Assembly: GCF_001280435.1 (NCBI RefSeq)
Contig: NZ_LBIP01000013.1
Location: forward strand, 1,240,001 to 1,304,000
DNA from: Mangrovimonas xylaniphaga
GTDB taxonomy: Bacteria; Bacteroidota; Bacteroidia; Flavobacteriales; Flavobacteriaceae
Direction: 5' to 3'
Length of the DNA: 64,000 nt
Shown: positions 9,290-18,832 of the stretch, piece by piece
Position numbering within the stretch: the stretch's first letter is position 1
Layout of the letters: each line of letters starts with the position of its first letter
Translations under genes and position numbers: made by a program
The notes under the pieces: generated by a model
What the model saw: the letters and a program-made list of their open reading frames with translations, nothing else
Told to the model about the DNA's origin: nothing
The model's database searches: none

Positions 9290-11203
9290 TTAGTTTGCTG
9301 TTTTAGGTCCACCGCTCACGATGATGAACTCCGATCTACGGTTCAGCTGGTGCTGCTCCTCGGTGCAGTTTCCACCACAATCAACCTTAGGCTCGGTCTC
9401 TCCCTTACCTTCTCCAGTGATGCGGCTCTTGTCGATGCCCTTGGAGATCACGTACTGTGCAGTAGACTTTGCACGTCTGTCCGATAGTGACATGTTGTAC
9501 TCGTCAGATCCGCGGCTGTCCGTATGTGAAGTGGCCAAGATCACCATATCCGGGTACTTGGTCATCACCTGAACCAGCTTGTCAAGCTCAAATGCTGCCT
9601 GTGCCGTGATGTTAGATTTGTCAAAGTCGAAATAGATAGGGTTAAGCACCACTTGGTCCGCTACAATAAGATCCTCAATAGGTGCCAATTGAACAGACTC
9701 TCTAACTTCCTTCTCAAGGCTTCCCTCGATCGACACTCTCTTTCCTATATAATTTGTAGCGGTTACACCCAATTCGGTATCTGCTTCACAAAGAACACTA
9801 AAAGATACCATTCCTTCTTCATCCGATGTCATACTTCCCATTTCTGCACCGTTAACACCATACAAAGTAGCCAAGGCACCAACTATGACATCACCTGTCT
9901 TCTCATCAGTAATCTTTACAATCAATTGTGTATCGCAAGGCTCTTCCACTTTTCTTACCTGGTAAACATCATCATTCCCTTTTCCTCCAGCACGGTTAGA
10001 GGATACAAACCCCATACTCGTCTCATCATTTATGGTAAATGAAAAGTCATCCCCACTACTGTTTACTGGAACTCCAAGATTACGCACCGAAGCCAAGGCA
10101 GCTCCATCATATTTTGTATAGAACACATCAAGACCTCCAAGTCCCAAATGACCATTCGATGCAAAATAAAGATCTCCCCCACTGCTCATAAATGGGAAGA
10201 CTTCATGTCCTTCCGTGTTAACAGTACTACCTAAGTTTTCCGGTTCACCCAAGGTACCGTCCTCTTCTATCACAGCACGGTAAAGATCAAAACCACCCAT
10301 ACCACCAGGCATGTTAGAGGCAAAATACAAAGTCTTGCCATCCGGGCTCAACGCTGGATCCTTTACCGAATAGCTATCGCTATTAATAGGAAATCCTTCA
10401 GCTTGAGACCATCCTGATTCCGTCTTATTGGAACGGAACAAATGGATCACACTAATCTTAGTACGATCTTCCTTTTCATATACTTTCTCAAAAAAGCTCT
10501 CCCTTGAAAAGTACATAATATTCCCATCAGGGGAAAAAGATACAGTTCCCTCATGGTATTTAGTATTGATTTCCTTACCCAACAATTCTCCTTCACTATA
10601 AGTTCCGTCTTCAGCCTTTGCAAACCTATAAACATCCAAAAACGGCTCTCCGTTCCAGCCATAAATCTTACGCTTTGTATTTCTGGCAGAAACAAGATAA
10701 AGATCCTCTCCATGCTGAACCGCTCCAAATTCTGAATACTTTGTATTCAAATCCATATCCTGTACCTCAAAACTTTTGCGTGTGGATTTGATCTCAGATA
10801 TGTAATCTGGCGTAGATTGATAAGCCTTAGCACGTTCATCTCCTGGAGCCAAAGAGGCAAACTTAGCCATTTGAGCATTGGATTCAGTATATTTACCGTT
10901 GGCTTTTAGCATTTGTGAATATTTGTAGATTGTTTCAGGATCTTGATTCCCTGCCTCAATTGCCATCGCATACCAACGCTCTGCCTGCTCTGTGTTATAG
11001 ATGTTATAATTAGCTTCTGCCAACTGAGAGTATACATAAGCATCTCCTTTGCCCTTTTCTACCAATTTTCCGTAAGCATCTGCCGCTTCTATGTATTCAA
11101 ACCTCGCATAAAGGTCATCTGCTTTTTTAGTATCATTGTTCTGGGCGCTCATACTAAGCCCTCCCATCATCAATATTGTTATATATGTATGTATGTTATT
11201 CAT
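9290..11203 (-). CDS. OmpA-family outer membrane protein with TPR, PD40/WD40-like and CarboxypepD_reg domains
   Basis: 637 residues in the order: signal peptide, TPR-like helices (about 25-115), PD40-type beta-propeller repeats (about 135-400, e.g. ALSPDGKTLYFASNMPGG), a carboxypeptidase-regulatory-like sandwich (about 420-500) and a C-terminal OmpA peptidoglycan-binding domain (YFDFDKSNI, TDSRGSDEYNMSLSDRRA, NRRSEF). This is the architecture of the OmpA proteins in T9SS/gliding loci such as those near SprF. It should anchor a surface complex to peptidoglycan. It is last in an operon behind a PorP/SprF-like gene and a T9SS type B substrate. The OmpA-domain part of the gene has clearly higher GC than the rest. 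Confidence 0.92.
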   Translation of the reverse strand: MNNIHTYITILMMGGLSMSAQNNDTKKADDLYARFEYIEAADAYGKLVEKGKGDAYVYSQLAEANYNIYNTEQAERWYAMAIEAGNQDPETIYKYSQMLKANGKYTESNAQMAKFASLAPGDERAKAYQSTPDYISEIKSTRKSFEVQDMDLNTKYSEFGAVQHGEDLYLVSARNTKRKIYGWNGEPFLDVYRFAKAEDGTYSEGELLGKEINTKYHEGTVSFSPDGNIMYFSRESFFEKVYEKEDRTKISVIHLFRSNKTESGWSQAEGFPINSDSYSVKDPALSPDGKTLYFASNMPGGMGGFDLYRAVIEEDGTLGEPENLGSTVNTEGHEVFPFMSSGGDLYFASNGHLGLGGLDVFYTKYDGAALASVRNLGVPVNSSGDDFSFTINDETSMGFVSSNRAGGKGNDDVYQVRKVEEPCDTQLIVKITDEKTGDVIVGALATLYGVNGAEMGSMTSDEEGMVSFSVLCEADTELGVTATNYIGKRVSIEGSLEKEVRESVQLAPIEDLIVADQVVLNPIYFDFDKSNITAQAAFELDKLVQVMTKYPDMVILATSHTDSRGSDEYNMSLSDRRAKSTAQYVISKGIDKSRITGEGKGETEPKVDCGGNCTEEQHQLNRRSEFIIVSGGPKTAN

Positions 11204-11223
11204 TTTTTTTGGCTTATCCAGTT

Positions 11224-12132
11224 TTAGAAATATCTAGGTGATCTTGAAACTTTCTTCACGAAGTTTATGTCCCACAGCAACATAAACTCAGAAGAGTATT
11301 TCGCATAATGTTTGATATCAGACGTTACAAAGTCATGCGCATATCCAATCCTAAGATTTGGAGTAATCGCAAAATTTACTAATGCTGCAAAAGAATCATC
11401 CAATCTGTAAGAACCACCAACCTCAAATCGCTCGAAGAACAATGCGTTTAAATTAACATCAAAGGATGTCGGTGCAGAAAAGGCCGACTTCACCATAAAA
11501 GAAGGCTTCAGTTTTGTATTCTCCGAAAGTTGGAACACATATCCCCCCGTTAAGAAATAGTGACTTACTTCCGATCCAAGCTCGTAACCATCACTATCAA
11601 GATGCACAGAATTCAACATGTTAGGAACAGAAAAACCTAAATAGTAGTGATCTGTATAATAAAAGAATCCAGCCCCTATATTTGGTGTAACGCTGTTGAT
11701 ATTTTCATTAAAGAAAGGGTCATTAGCATCGGTCAATTCCAAATCTGCCAAACCTATATCATGGAAGGTTGCCCCTGCTTTGATTCCAAATGCCAATCGA
11801 TGTTCACCACCCAATCTTAAGGTATAAGAAAAGTCAGCGTAAACATTATTCTCTTTCACAGGTCCAATCTGATCGTTAATAAACGATATCCCAAGGCCCA
11901 TATTCCCCCCAATTGGGGCGTTTGCGAAAAATGTTCCTGTACGGGGTGAATCGTCCACACCTGTCCATTGAGATCTGTAAAGTAACCCCAAGCTTAAAGT
12001 TTCAGCTTTGGATCCTGCATAAGCAGGGTTTACCACACTCATGTTATACATGTACTGTGTATATTGTGGGTCCTGTTGCCCATAGAGCTGTACTCCTATC
12101 AACAGAAGCATTGCTACATATATTCTCTTCAT
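11224..12132 (-). CDS. PorP/SprF family type IX secretion system membrane protein
   Basis: 302 residues. The signal peptide ends QLYGQ and is followed by the family-typical QDPQYTQYMYNMSVVNPAYAGS. The rest is an outer membrane beta-barrel, with blocks such as LGLLYRSQWTGVDDSPRTGTF and GIKAGATFHDIGL. PorP/SprF proteins assist secretion and surface attachment of T9SS type B substrates, and each is often encoded next to its own substrate. Here the upstream gene (33 bases away) encodes such a substrate and the downstream gene an OmpA partner. This is one of probably several paralogues, so no gene symbol is given. Confidence 0.93.
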   Translation of the reverse strand: MKRIYVAMLLLIGVQLYGQQDPQYTQYMYNMSVVNPAYAGSKAETLSLGLLYRSQWTGVDDSPRTGTFFANAPIGGNMGLGISFINDQIGPVKENNVYADFSYTLRLGGEHRLAFGIKAGATFHDIGLADLELTDANDPFFNENINSVTPNIGAGFFYYTDHYYLGFSVPNMLNSVHLDSDGYELGSEVSHYFLTGGYVFQLSENTKLKPSFMVKSAFSAPTSFDVNLNALFFERFEVGGSYRLDDSFAALVNFAITPNLRIGYAHDFVTSDIKHYAKYSSEFMLLWDINFVKKVSRSPRYF

Positions 12133-12165
12133 CTGTTTCGTTTTGTTGTTTCTAGGTTAGTTAAA

Positions 12166-14541
12166 TTATTTGTTAAGGTATACCCAACCACAGTGTGTCT
12201 CTCCCTCTCCAAACTCCATAGTATAGAAATAGGTCCCTACTGGCAGATCCTCACCATCATTGGTTTGCCCACGCCATTCATTTGTGTAATTGTGTTTTGA
12301 ATATACCAAAGTGCCATATCTATTAAAGATCTCAATCTTTTTCACTCCAAAACTACTCAACTCAAAGTAATCATTAGCCAAATCTCCATTAGGCGAAATT
12401 CCTTCTGGGATTTTGCACACTTCAGCAACTACATTTGTTGACACCTCATAGGAACACCCTAACCCTTGATTAGAAGTAATTACAGCAGTATAAGTATCTG
12501 CCCTATTGGTGGACAGACTTAAACCAGACTCTCCCGAAATAAGTCCCTCATCATCAGAATACCATTCTATAGTTACATCAGATTCCGAAAATCCGTCTAG
12601 CTCCAAAGACATTACTACCGGCTCTTCATCACCTGCACAAAACTTATATTCTGTTTCTTCAGTATCAAATGAAGCATAAGGAACATCTTCTACCTTCAGT
12701 TCAATCTCAGCCAAATAATAACAGTCAGTATCAAAATTACTTTCAACCCTCACATAAATTGTTTGAGGGTTTGCAACATTTTCATAAGGGAAGGTAATAC
12801 TAGCATCTCCAGAATTAGCATCATCCAAAGATGTATGATAAGACACTGCAAACATTGAAGCATCCACATTACTCAAAATATCAGATTCTAGGTAAGTTAA
12901 ATCAAAGCTCTCAACACCATCTCTAGACTCGTCATCACAAACATAATCTGTTAAAAATATGTCTGAGTCTAACTGTAAAAGCGAAATCGTTTCTGAAGCC
13001 GATAAATCTCCCACACAACTTGGCGGTATAAAAGTATATTCAACTCCATCTATCCAATAATACCCACTTACTCCTACAAATGTAAGTGTATTTGTATCCT
13101 TCCCTGTAATGAATGAAACAAGATGAAGTTCATGCACCGTTCCAGAATCAATTATTTGAGAATTCACCCCATCGGTTACTTCCATTTGCGCAGTACCATT
13201 CCTCTTCGCGCTACTTATGAATATTTCTGAACCTTCTGGAACTATATCGTCCAACACCATTACCAACTCATTGGTAGTACCAGTAGTTGAAATATATGCA
13301 GAATTGGCGTTGGTCGCCAAAGTGCCAACAGTTTCAACAGCCCCTACTGTATTATCAGGATTTACTCCCCCAGAAGCAGACAGTCCATTCCCTGAAACTG
13401 GTGGATTTGGCGAGTCTATAGACACAAGTGTCAACGTTTGTGCTGTTGTTGGGGCTGGAACTACAATTGTAGCAGCTCCTGTATCATCCAGCATTACTGT
13501 CTGTTCAACTCCTCCATTTAACGTGTAGGTTACCTCATTATTAATTACACCAGTAATAAAAAACTCAGCATCATTACCATCACAAATAATATTACCAGAA
13601 ACTGTAAGATCAGCCGTTGGCAAAGGAAGTACAACTACATCAAAACTATCTGATAAAGTATCCCCACAATTATCTGTAATTGCCAAGGTATAAGTTGTAT
13701 TTTCTGTTGGAGTAAATACCGGGTTAGGAATTGTTACATCGCTCACCCCTTCCGCAGGAGACCAAGCATAAGCTGTAGCTCCACTGTAAGTAGCATCAAT
13801 ATTATCTATACTTTCACCTGAACAAATTTCTCTGTCCACTAATCCCCATGTATTTGAAAAGGATACATATTTAAAACAAATTTCCTGTACGTTATAGGAT
13901 GCTCCTGTAGAACCTGTATATCCAAAATACACATTGGAAACACCTCCAAAAGCTTGTGTAACTATATCCCCCTCAAAAGTAATACGTTCTTCGCAATCAA
14001 AAAACACTCTAAATGTTTGAGTGGCAGCATTCCATGATATTTTAACTTCATGATACATACCATCTTCTATATTGCCAGATGTAGCCGAAGCAACTACAGG
14101 CCCAATAAGATTATTAGAGCTGGTGTGATAAGTATCACCATTCATCATAAGAGCCAAGTGATCTTCATCTATATCATCTCGATTCCCATTTCTCCAAGTA
14201 TCAAACTCAACAGCTAAAGTGCCGGTAAGACCTTCATAACCTAATCCCCCACCTGGCGTTCCGTACTCAACATCGGCAGTGGTTTTCATTACAAAAGCCA
14301 TCCCATCGGCTCCATCGGCATCTCTATCACCAAAATTTGCATCAAAGATGATTTCAAAATCCCCAGTAAGATCTATTACATTATTATACCACACCGCACC
14401 TCTTTGAGTTGTAGTATTATTTGTAATCCTGTAGCATTCTCCTCCCAAAGATGAAGCTGATCCATGAAAGGATGGCACCAACTGTGCCGATATTTTTAAT
14501 GAAAAAAACAAAAAAATAGATAAGTATATAAACTTCCTCAT
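12166..14541 (-). CDS. L-type lectin-domain adhesin-like protein with T9SS type B sorting domain
   Basis: 791 residues. A signal peptide (ends KISAQ) is followed by a legume-lectin-like beta-sandwich (about 22-245: TQRGAVWYNNVIDLTGDFEI, DADGADGMAFVM, LAVEFDTWRN). A PKD/Ig-like module with AYAWSPAEGVSDV, several further beta-rich modules and a gliding-type C-terminal domain (about 705-791: PEGISPNGDLANDYFEL, IFNRYGTLVY, GTYFYTMEF) complete it. The lectin domain suggests glycan binding at the surface. It is the first gene of an operon with a PorP/SprF-like protein and an OmpA protein, a layout recalling the sprB-sprF region of gliding flavobacteria, although it is far smaller than SprB. Confidence 0.9.
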   Translation of the reverse strand: MRKFIYLSIFLFFSLKISAQLVPSFHGSASSLGGECYRITNNTTTQRGAVWYNNVIDLTGDFEIIFDANFGDRDADGADGMAFVMKTTADVEYGTPGGGLGYEGLTGTLAVEFDTWRNGNRDDIDEDHLALMMNGDTYHTSSNNLIGPVVASATSGNIEDGMYHEVKISWNAATQTFRVFFDCEERITFEGDIVTQAFGGVSNVYFGYTGSTGASYNVQEICFKYVSFSNTWGLVDREICSGESIDNIDATYSGATAYAWSPAEGVSDVTIPNPVFTPTENTTYTLAITDNCGDTLSDSFDVVVLPLPTADLTVSGNIICDGNDAEFFITGVINNEVTYTLNGGVEQTVMLDDTGAATIVVPAPTTAQTLTLVSIDSPNPPVSGNGLSASGGVNPDNTVGAVETVGTLATNANSAYISTTGTTNELVMVLDDIVPEGSEIFISSAKRNGTAQMEVTDGVNSQIIDSGTVHELHLVSFITGKDTNTLTFVGVSGYYWIDGVEYTFIPPSCVGDLSASETISLLQLDSDIFLTDYVCDDESRDGVESFDLTYLESDILSNVDASMFAVSYHTSLDDANSGDASITFPYENVANPQTIYVRVESNFDTDCYYLAEIELKVEDVPYASFDTEETEYKFCAGDEEPVVMSLELDGFSESDVTIEWYSDDEGLISGESGLSLSTNRADTYTAVITSNQGLGCSYEVSTNVVAEVCKIPEGISPNGDLANDYFELSSFGVKKIEIFNRYGTLVYSKHNYTNEWRGQTNDGEDLPVGTYFYTMEFGEGETHCGWVYLNK

Positions 14542-14576
14542 AAATATAAGTATATAGTTGAAGGTTAATTTTGCCG

Positions 14577-14609
14577 CTAAAATAACATAATTAGATTTTA
14601 ATTAACAAC
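14577..14609 (-). promoter_or_regulatory. Candidate promoter of the lectin/SprF/OmpA operon
   Basis: On the minus strand a GTTGTT element is followed after about 19 bases by TATTTTAG, a near match to the Bacteroidota -7 consensus TAnnTTTG. It lies 36 bases upstream of the lectin start codon. Confidence 0.35.
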
Positions 14610-14966
14610 TCATCATCCTTAATGTGAAATTTTTACAAAATAGGCCGTAAAAAACAAATAAACACTAAGATTTCTTCTCCTCGCCACCACATTATTCTTC
14701 TCTTTAAAAATCAACAAGTTGTTACAAAAAAATCGAATATTTTACATCAAAAGAACTTAAACCCAACCAGCAAAATACTGATTAGAAATACATTACAATA
14801 GAATCTATAAATGAATTAATAGCAATTAAATTTCAAAAAATTGACTAAGTCTGAAATTGAGATTCCGAATATAGAAAAAATGTTCTTTAACATACCATTA
14901 ACACTAGCATAATAGATTAAATGCGCTAATCTTCGACAAAGTGAGTTAACGGAATTTTTAACGTAA
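14610..14966. other. AT-rich intergenic stretch without a recognisable gene
   Basis: About 357 bases, rich in A and T runs, between the start of the lectin operon and the stop of the second EEP gene. I saw no ORF with family features and no strong hairpin or repeat. It must hold the 3' end signals of the EEP transcript, but no canonical terminator is visible. Confidence 0.6.
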
Positions 14967-15905
14967 TCAAAGGATTTTTTTAACAAGAATATACACTGGA
15001 AAATGATCGCTAAAACCGCCCATATATTTTTTCCCTACATAAGTTCTGTAAGGTTGCCCACTGTATTTTCCTTTATATTGAGACAAGAACTTGTCATTGA
15101 ATATTTTGGCATAGTCAAACTTATGGTTTCCAGGTATTGTTTCCAAAAAATTAATGGAACATAAAATCTGGTCGAACAGGTTCCAATGGAACTCAAAATT
15201 GATACTTCCATGGTCGAGATCCACCAAAGTTTCCATAGGGTTAAAAAGCAGTTCGTGTTTCACCAAATGACGGATACTCTCATTATCTGGATTATCATTA
15301 AAATCACCAAAAATAATAACCTTAGGATCTTCGTAATTTAACTTTAGAGTCTCCAAAATTTCCATAACCATATTGGCTGCCGCCATCCGCTTGTAAGCCG
15401 ATTTTGTTTCTCCTTCCCTACGCGAAGGCCAATGGTTCACAATAAAGTGCATTTCCTCTCCTTCCAAAAGCCCCGTTACCAACAAAATATCCCTAGTATA
15501 ATCCCGAACGCCATTGTCATCCTCAATAAAAACCGTAAAACGTTCGGAAGACAAAAGCTCAAAAACTTTTTTGTTATACAAAAGGGCGACATCAATTCCT
15601 CGCGTATCTGGAGAATCATAATGCACATAACCATAGTCATACCGCCTTAAATCGGGACTGTGAATCAAGTCTTCCAAAACACCATCATTTTCAATTTCAG
15701 CCAATCCCACAATGGCTGGTGGATGTTTGGTTTCCTGCTTTCCTATTTTGGCAATTGCCGAGCCTATTTTGTAGATTTTCTTTTCATAGCGTCGCTTGGT
15801 CCAATGCCTATCAGAAGCAGGCAAAAAATCGTCATCGTTGGTATAAGGATTGTCTTCAACGTCAAATAAATTCTCAATATTGTAAAACGCTATGGTCTGT
15901 TGCAT
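14967..15905 (-). CDS. Endonuclease/exonuclease/phosphatase family protein without signal peptide
   Basis: The start chosen (MQQTIAFYNIENLFD) aligns with the mature start of the exported paralogue; an upstream ATG at 15935 would add ten residues. The 312 residues show the same EEP motifs: YNIENLFD, LAEIENDGVLEDL, NHWPSRREG, FGDFNDNPDN and SDHFPVY. Without a signal peptide it is probably cytoplasmic, so its substrate pool differs from that of the paralogue near 4 kb. It is divergent from hflX and stands alone. The reaction should be metal-dependent phosphodiester or phosphomonoester hydrolysis; specificity is unknown. Confidence 0.88.
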   Translation of the reverse strand: MQQTIAFYNIENLFDVEDNPYTNDDDFLPASDRHWTKRRYEKKIYKIGSAIAKIGKQETKHPPAIVGLAEIENDGVLEDLIHSPDLRRYDYGYVHYDSPDTRGIDVALLYNKKVFELLSSERFTVFIEDDNGVRDYTRDILLVTGLLEGEEMHFIVNHWPSRREGETKSAYKRMAAANMVMEILETLKLNYEDPKVIIFGDFNDNPDNESIRHLVKHELLFNPMETLVDLDHGSINFEFHWNLFDQILCSINFLETIPGNHKFDYAKIFNDKFLSQYKGKYSGQPYRTYVGKKYMGGFSDHFPVYILVKKIL

Positions 15906-16015
15906 GATAAAACGAAATGATTTATAAAATATCAAGAAGTATTCCCAAAGATAACCTTTAAATTATAAAAAGTAAAATGCTCGCAATTGCGTAAATTTGC
16001 ACTTTATTTACATCT

Positions 16016-17242
16016 ATGTTAGAAAAGAAAGACATTTCGCTTGAAAAAGCGGTTTTGGTAGGAATCATTACTAAAGATCAAGATGAAGCAAAGTCTAAAG
16101 AATATTTGGACGAGCTGGAATTTTTGACATATACAGCTGGAGGCGAAGTTGCAGCAAGGTTTACCCAAAAAATGGACATGCCCAATCCACGTACTTTTAT
16201 AGGTACTGGAAAAATGGAAGAAGTCCAAGAGTATATTAATGAACATAACATTGGTACGGCCATATTTGACGACGAGCTCTCCCCTGCCCAAGAACGCAAT
16301 ATCAGCAAACTTCTGAACTGCAAAGTTCTGGATAGAACCAATCTTATTTTGGACATTTTTGCACAAAGGGCACAAACAAGTTATGCCAGAACCCAAGTGG
16401 AATTGGCCCAATGTGAATACTTGCTCCCTCGACTTAAAGGAATGTGGACCCACTTGGAACGACAAAAGGGGGGTATTGGAATGCGTGGTCCTGGGGAAAC
16501 CGAAATTGAAACTGACCGTAGGATTGTTAGGGATAAAATAGCACTTTTAAAAGCCAAGATCAAAACCATCGACAAGCAAATGGCCGTACAACGAGGCAAT
16601 CGTGGCCAAATGGTCCGGGTTGCTCTTGTTGGGTATACCAATGTTGGAAAGTCTACCTTAATGAATGTCATCAGTAAAAGTGAAGTATTTGCCGAAAACA
16701 AACTCTTTGCCACCCTTGATACTACTGTTAGAAAAGTGGTGATTAAAAATTTACCATTTTTGATGAGTGACACCGTAGGATTCATACGAAAATTGCCCAC
16801 TCAACTTGTAGAAAGTTTTAAAAGTACCTTGGATGAAGTTAGGGAAGCTGATTTACTGTTACATGTAGTAGATATTTCCCATCCAAATTTTGAAGAGCAC
16901 ATTGAATCGGTAAATAAAATTTTGGATGAAATAGATAGTGCCGACAAACCAACCATTATGGTCTTCAACAAAATTGACGCCTACGAAGCGGAACCTTTTG
17001 ATGACAATGATTTAGTTGCTGAACGCACCAAAGTAAACTATACTCTAGACGAGTGGAAAACCACTTGGATGAGCAAAATTGGAGACAATGCTTTATTCAT
17101 TTCTGCCACTAACAAAGAGAATTTGGAAGATTTCAGGAAACGTGTGTATAATGAAGTAAGAAAGATCCACATTACCAGATTTCCTTACAACCATTTTCTT
17201 TATCCAGATTACGACGAAAATTACGAGGACACCACAGAATAA
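16016..17242 (+). CDS. hflX: Ribosome-associated GTPase HflX
   Basis: 408 residues. The HflX N-terminal domain (about 1-110, with NPRTFIGTGKMEEVQ and FDDELSPAQERN) precedes a helical linker (LPRLKGMWTHLERQKGGIGM, GPGETEIETDRR). The GTPase domain has G1 GYTNVGKST, G3 DTVGFIRKLP and G4 NKID. HflX splits or rescues stalled ribosomes under stress using GTP. Length is normal for the family. The start is supported by a TAAATTTG promoter-like box at 15992-15999 just upstream. It is a single gene followed by a strong terminator. Confidence 0.96.
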   Translation: MLEKKDISLEKAVLVGIITKDQDEAKSKEYLDELEFLTYTAGGEVAARFTQKMDMPNPRTFIGTGKMEEVQEYINEHNIGTAIFDDELSPAQERNISKLLNCKVLDRTNLILDIFAQRAQTSYARTQVELAQCEYLLPRLKGMWTHLERQKGGIGMRGPGETEIETDRRIVRDKIALLKAKIKTIDKQMAVQRGNRGQMVRVALVGYTNVGKSTLMNVISKSEVFAENKLFATLDTTVRKVVIKNLPFLMSDTVGFIRKLPTQLVESFKSTLDEVREADLLLHVVDISHPNFEEHIESVNKILDEIDSADKPTIMVFNKIDAYEAEPFDDNDLVAERTKVNYTLDEWKTTWMSKIGDNALFISATNKENLEDFRKRVYNEVRKIHITRFPYNHFLYPDYDENYEDTTE

Positions 17243-17243
17243 A

Positions 17244-17275
17244 AAAAGAGCGCTTATAAAAATAAGCGCTCTTTT
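17244..17275. terminator. Bidirectional intrinsic terminator between hflX and the DUF3078 gene
   Basis: A GAGCGCTTAT/ATAAGCGCTC hairpin with a short A-rich loop, flanked by an A run on one side and a T run on the other. It can therefore stop transcription from both converging genes. Confidence 0.9.
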
Positions 17276-17294
17276 CATTTTATATTGATCTCCC

Positions 17295-18230
17295 TTAGAA
17301 TTTATAAGACAAGCCTAAAGTATAATAGCTTTGTAACTCATTATCTACATTATCAAAAGTAGGCTCAGCATCCACAAGTGGATCATATTGCTGTAACGCA
17401 TAATTTAAGGCTTCCTGTTTGTTACCTCTTAACCCAAAGTCAAAGCCAATTCCAATATTCTTCCATAAAGTATAGGTGAAGGAATTGGTCCATGTCCAAT
17501 TGGACAAATCCGAACTTTTATAACTCAAAAAAGCTGAAAAGTTAGTTTTAAAATCTACAGGCCCAAGTTTTCTAGTATAATCAGCCACAATTTTAGAACC
17601 AAAAGACGATTCGAAAACCGTGTCCTCTTTACTGAACACAATATTGTAGTTTAAAGGATGAACAACCACAATCAAATCTGTAATCGGTGTCCAAGTGGCT
17701 CCAACCCCAAGATCCAAATATCCAGGATCATTAAAATTGTCCAAAATGGTAGTTCGATACTCCATCAAGGCAGAAGCTGCCAAATTTTTTGCAATCTTAT
17801 ATCCATATAAAGACGTCACATTAAAAACATCCGTCGTAGGCTGAAAACTGTCATCATCTGTTGGATCATCTTTGTCATCAAGTTTTACCCATTTCAAATT
17901 AAGGTTTAAGGCATTTTTCCAAAAGTATTTCTCCCTATCTAAATTGGCATAAGCATTGACTGTACCTCCAAAATTTCCTGAAGAGTTATTGGGCGTCCCT
18001 TGGGAATACCAGTTTTCAAAACTGGAAAGGCTTCCTCCTACAACACCAAACGCACCAATTTTCCAACCTGGAAAGGCATCAATTTGGGACTGCAATGCAT
18101 CCACTCGCTTTTGAATATCGCTTATAGAATCTTTCTTAGCCTTTTGTTCCGCTTTCAATTCATCCAAGGTCTGGGCATTGGTAACCATAGCACAGGTTAA
18201 CAATGCTAAAGAACACAGTAATTTCTTCAT
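17295..18230 (-). CDS. DUF3078 outer membrane beta-barrel protein
   Basis: 311 residues with a signal peptide (ends MVTNAQ). A short coiled coil follows (about 21-52, LDELKAEQKAKKDSISDIQK). The barrel domain is typical of DUF3078 (GGSLSSFENWYSQGTPNNSS, FWKNALNLNLKW) and ends in the C-terminal aromatic SYKF expected of Bam-inserted barrels. The coiled coil suggests trimerisation or binding to a periplasmic partner. Function is not established for the family. It is probably cotranscribed behind the DUF2480 and ABC exporter genes, or has its own promoter; a CAAAAATA box (-7-like on the minus strand) lies at 18263-18270. Confidence 0.9.
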   Translation of the reverse strand: MKKLLCSLALLTCAMVTNAQTLDELKAEQKAKKDSISDIQKRVDALQSQIDAFPGWKIGAFGVVGGSLSSFENWYSQGTPNNSSGNFGGTVNAYANLDREKYFWKNALNLNLKWVKLDDKDDPTDDDSFQPTTDVFNVTSLYGYKIAKNLAASALMEYRTTILDNFNDPGYLDLGVGATWTPITDLIVVVHPLNYNIVFSKEDTVFESSFGSKIVADYTRKLGPVDFKTNFSAFLSYKSSDLSNWTWTNSFTYTLWKNIGIGFDFGLRGNKQEALNYALQQYDPLVDAEPTFDNVDNELQSYYTLGLSYKF

Positions 18231-18311
18231 TTTGATTGTTTTATAAAAGGGTTTATACCCTACAAAAATAGGTTTTTTCTGAAACCCTCCTAGAATAAAA
18301 GCGCAGGAAGT

Positions 18312-18815
18312 CTATTTTTTATAAAGAGGAACTGTAGAACAAGCCTCGCCAAACATGATGGATTTGGCCACCCCATTCAACCTGGAAACCAATAAGGTAT
18401 AAGCAGTTTCTGGAATAGGCTTATTGGAACAGCCTTTAATGATAACAGGTTTATCGCGAAATTCTTCTACATTCATTTGAGAAACGATCTCTTGAAAAAT
18501 AGAGGTTTCCAAATCCTGAAGATTTCCAACAACCACCTTTTTAGCATATGAAGAAGCTTGCGTTGCAATCAACAAATAGGCCCAAGACGGAATAATGGCA
18601 TCCACAGAACAATGCAAAGCCAAATAACCATCTTGATATTGGCTCCAATCGTGTTGCTTTACATGCTCGCGGAAGTCCTTTTCCTTTAAAATCAACTCTT
18701 GGAATAACCAATCTTTGATATCAAAAAGCACACGAGCACCTTTAGGATAAAAGTCTTCCAAATCTATAGTTACCAATTTACTATTGGCTACACGGTTAAT
18801 TATTTCATCTGCCAT
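18312..18815 (-). CDS. DUF2480 family protein
   Basis: 167 residues, soluble, without signal peptide. It begins MADEIINRVANSKLVTIDLE and contains the motifs FDIKDWLFQ and LALHCSVDAIIPSWAYLL, with a late Cys pair region (KGCSNKPIP, GEACSTVPLY). These are typical of the Bacteroidota DUF2480 family, whose function is unknown; conserved Cys and His residues hint at metal binding. It starts 17 bases after the ABC exporter gene and is probably cotranscribed with it. A TAATTTTG box sits directly upstream inside that gap. Confidence 0.88.
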   Translation of the reverse strand: MADEIINRVANSKLVTIDLEDFYPKGARVLFDIKDWLFQELILKEKDFREHVKQHDWSQYQDGYLALHCSVDAIIPSWAYLLIATQASSYAKKVVVGNLQDLETSIFQEIVSQMNVEEFRDKPVIIKGCSNKPIPETAYTLLVSRLNGVAKSIMFGEACSTVPLYKK

Positions 18816-18832
18816 AACGCAAAATTACATTT

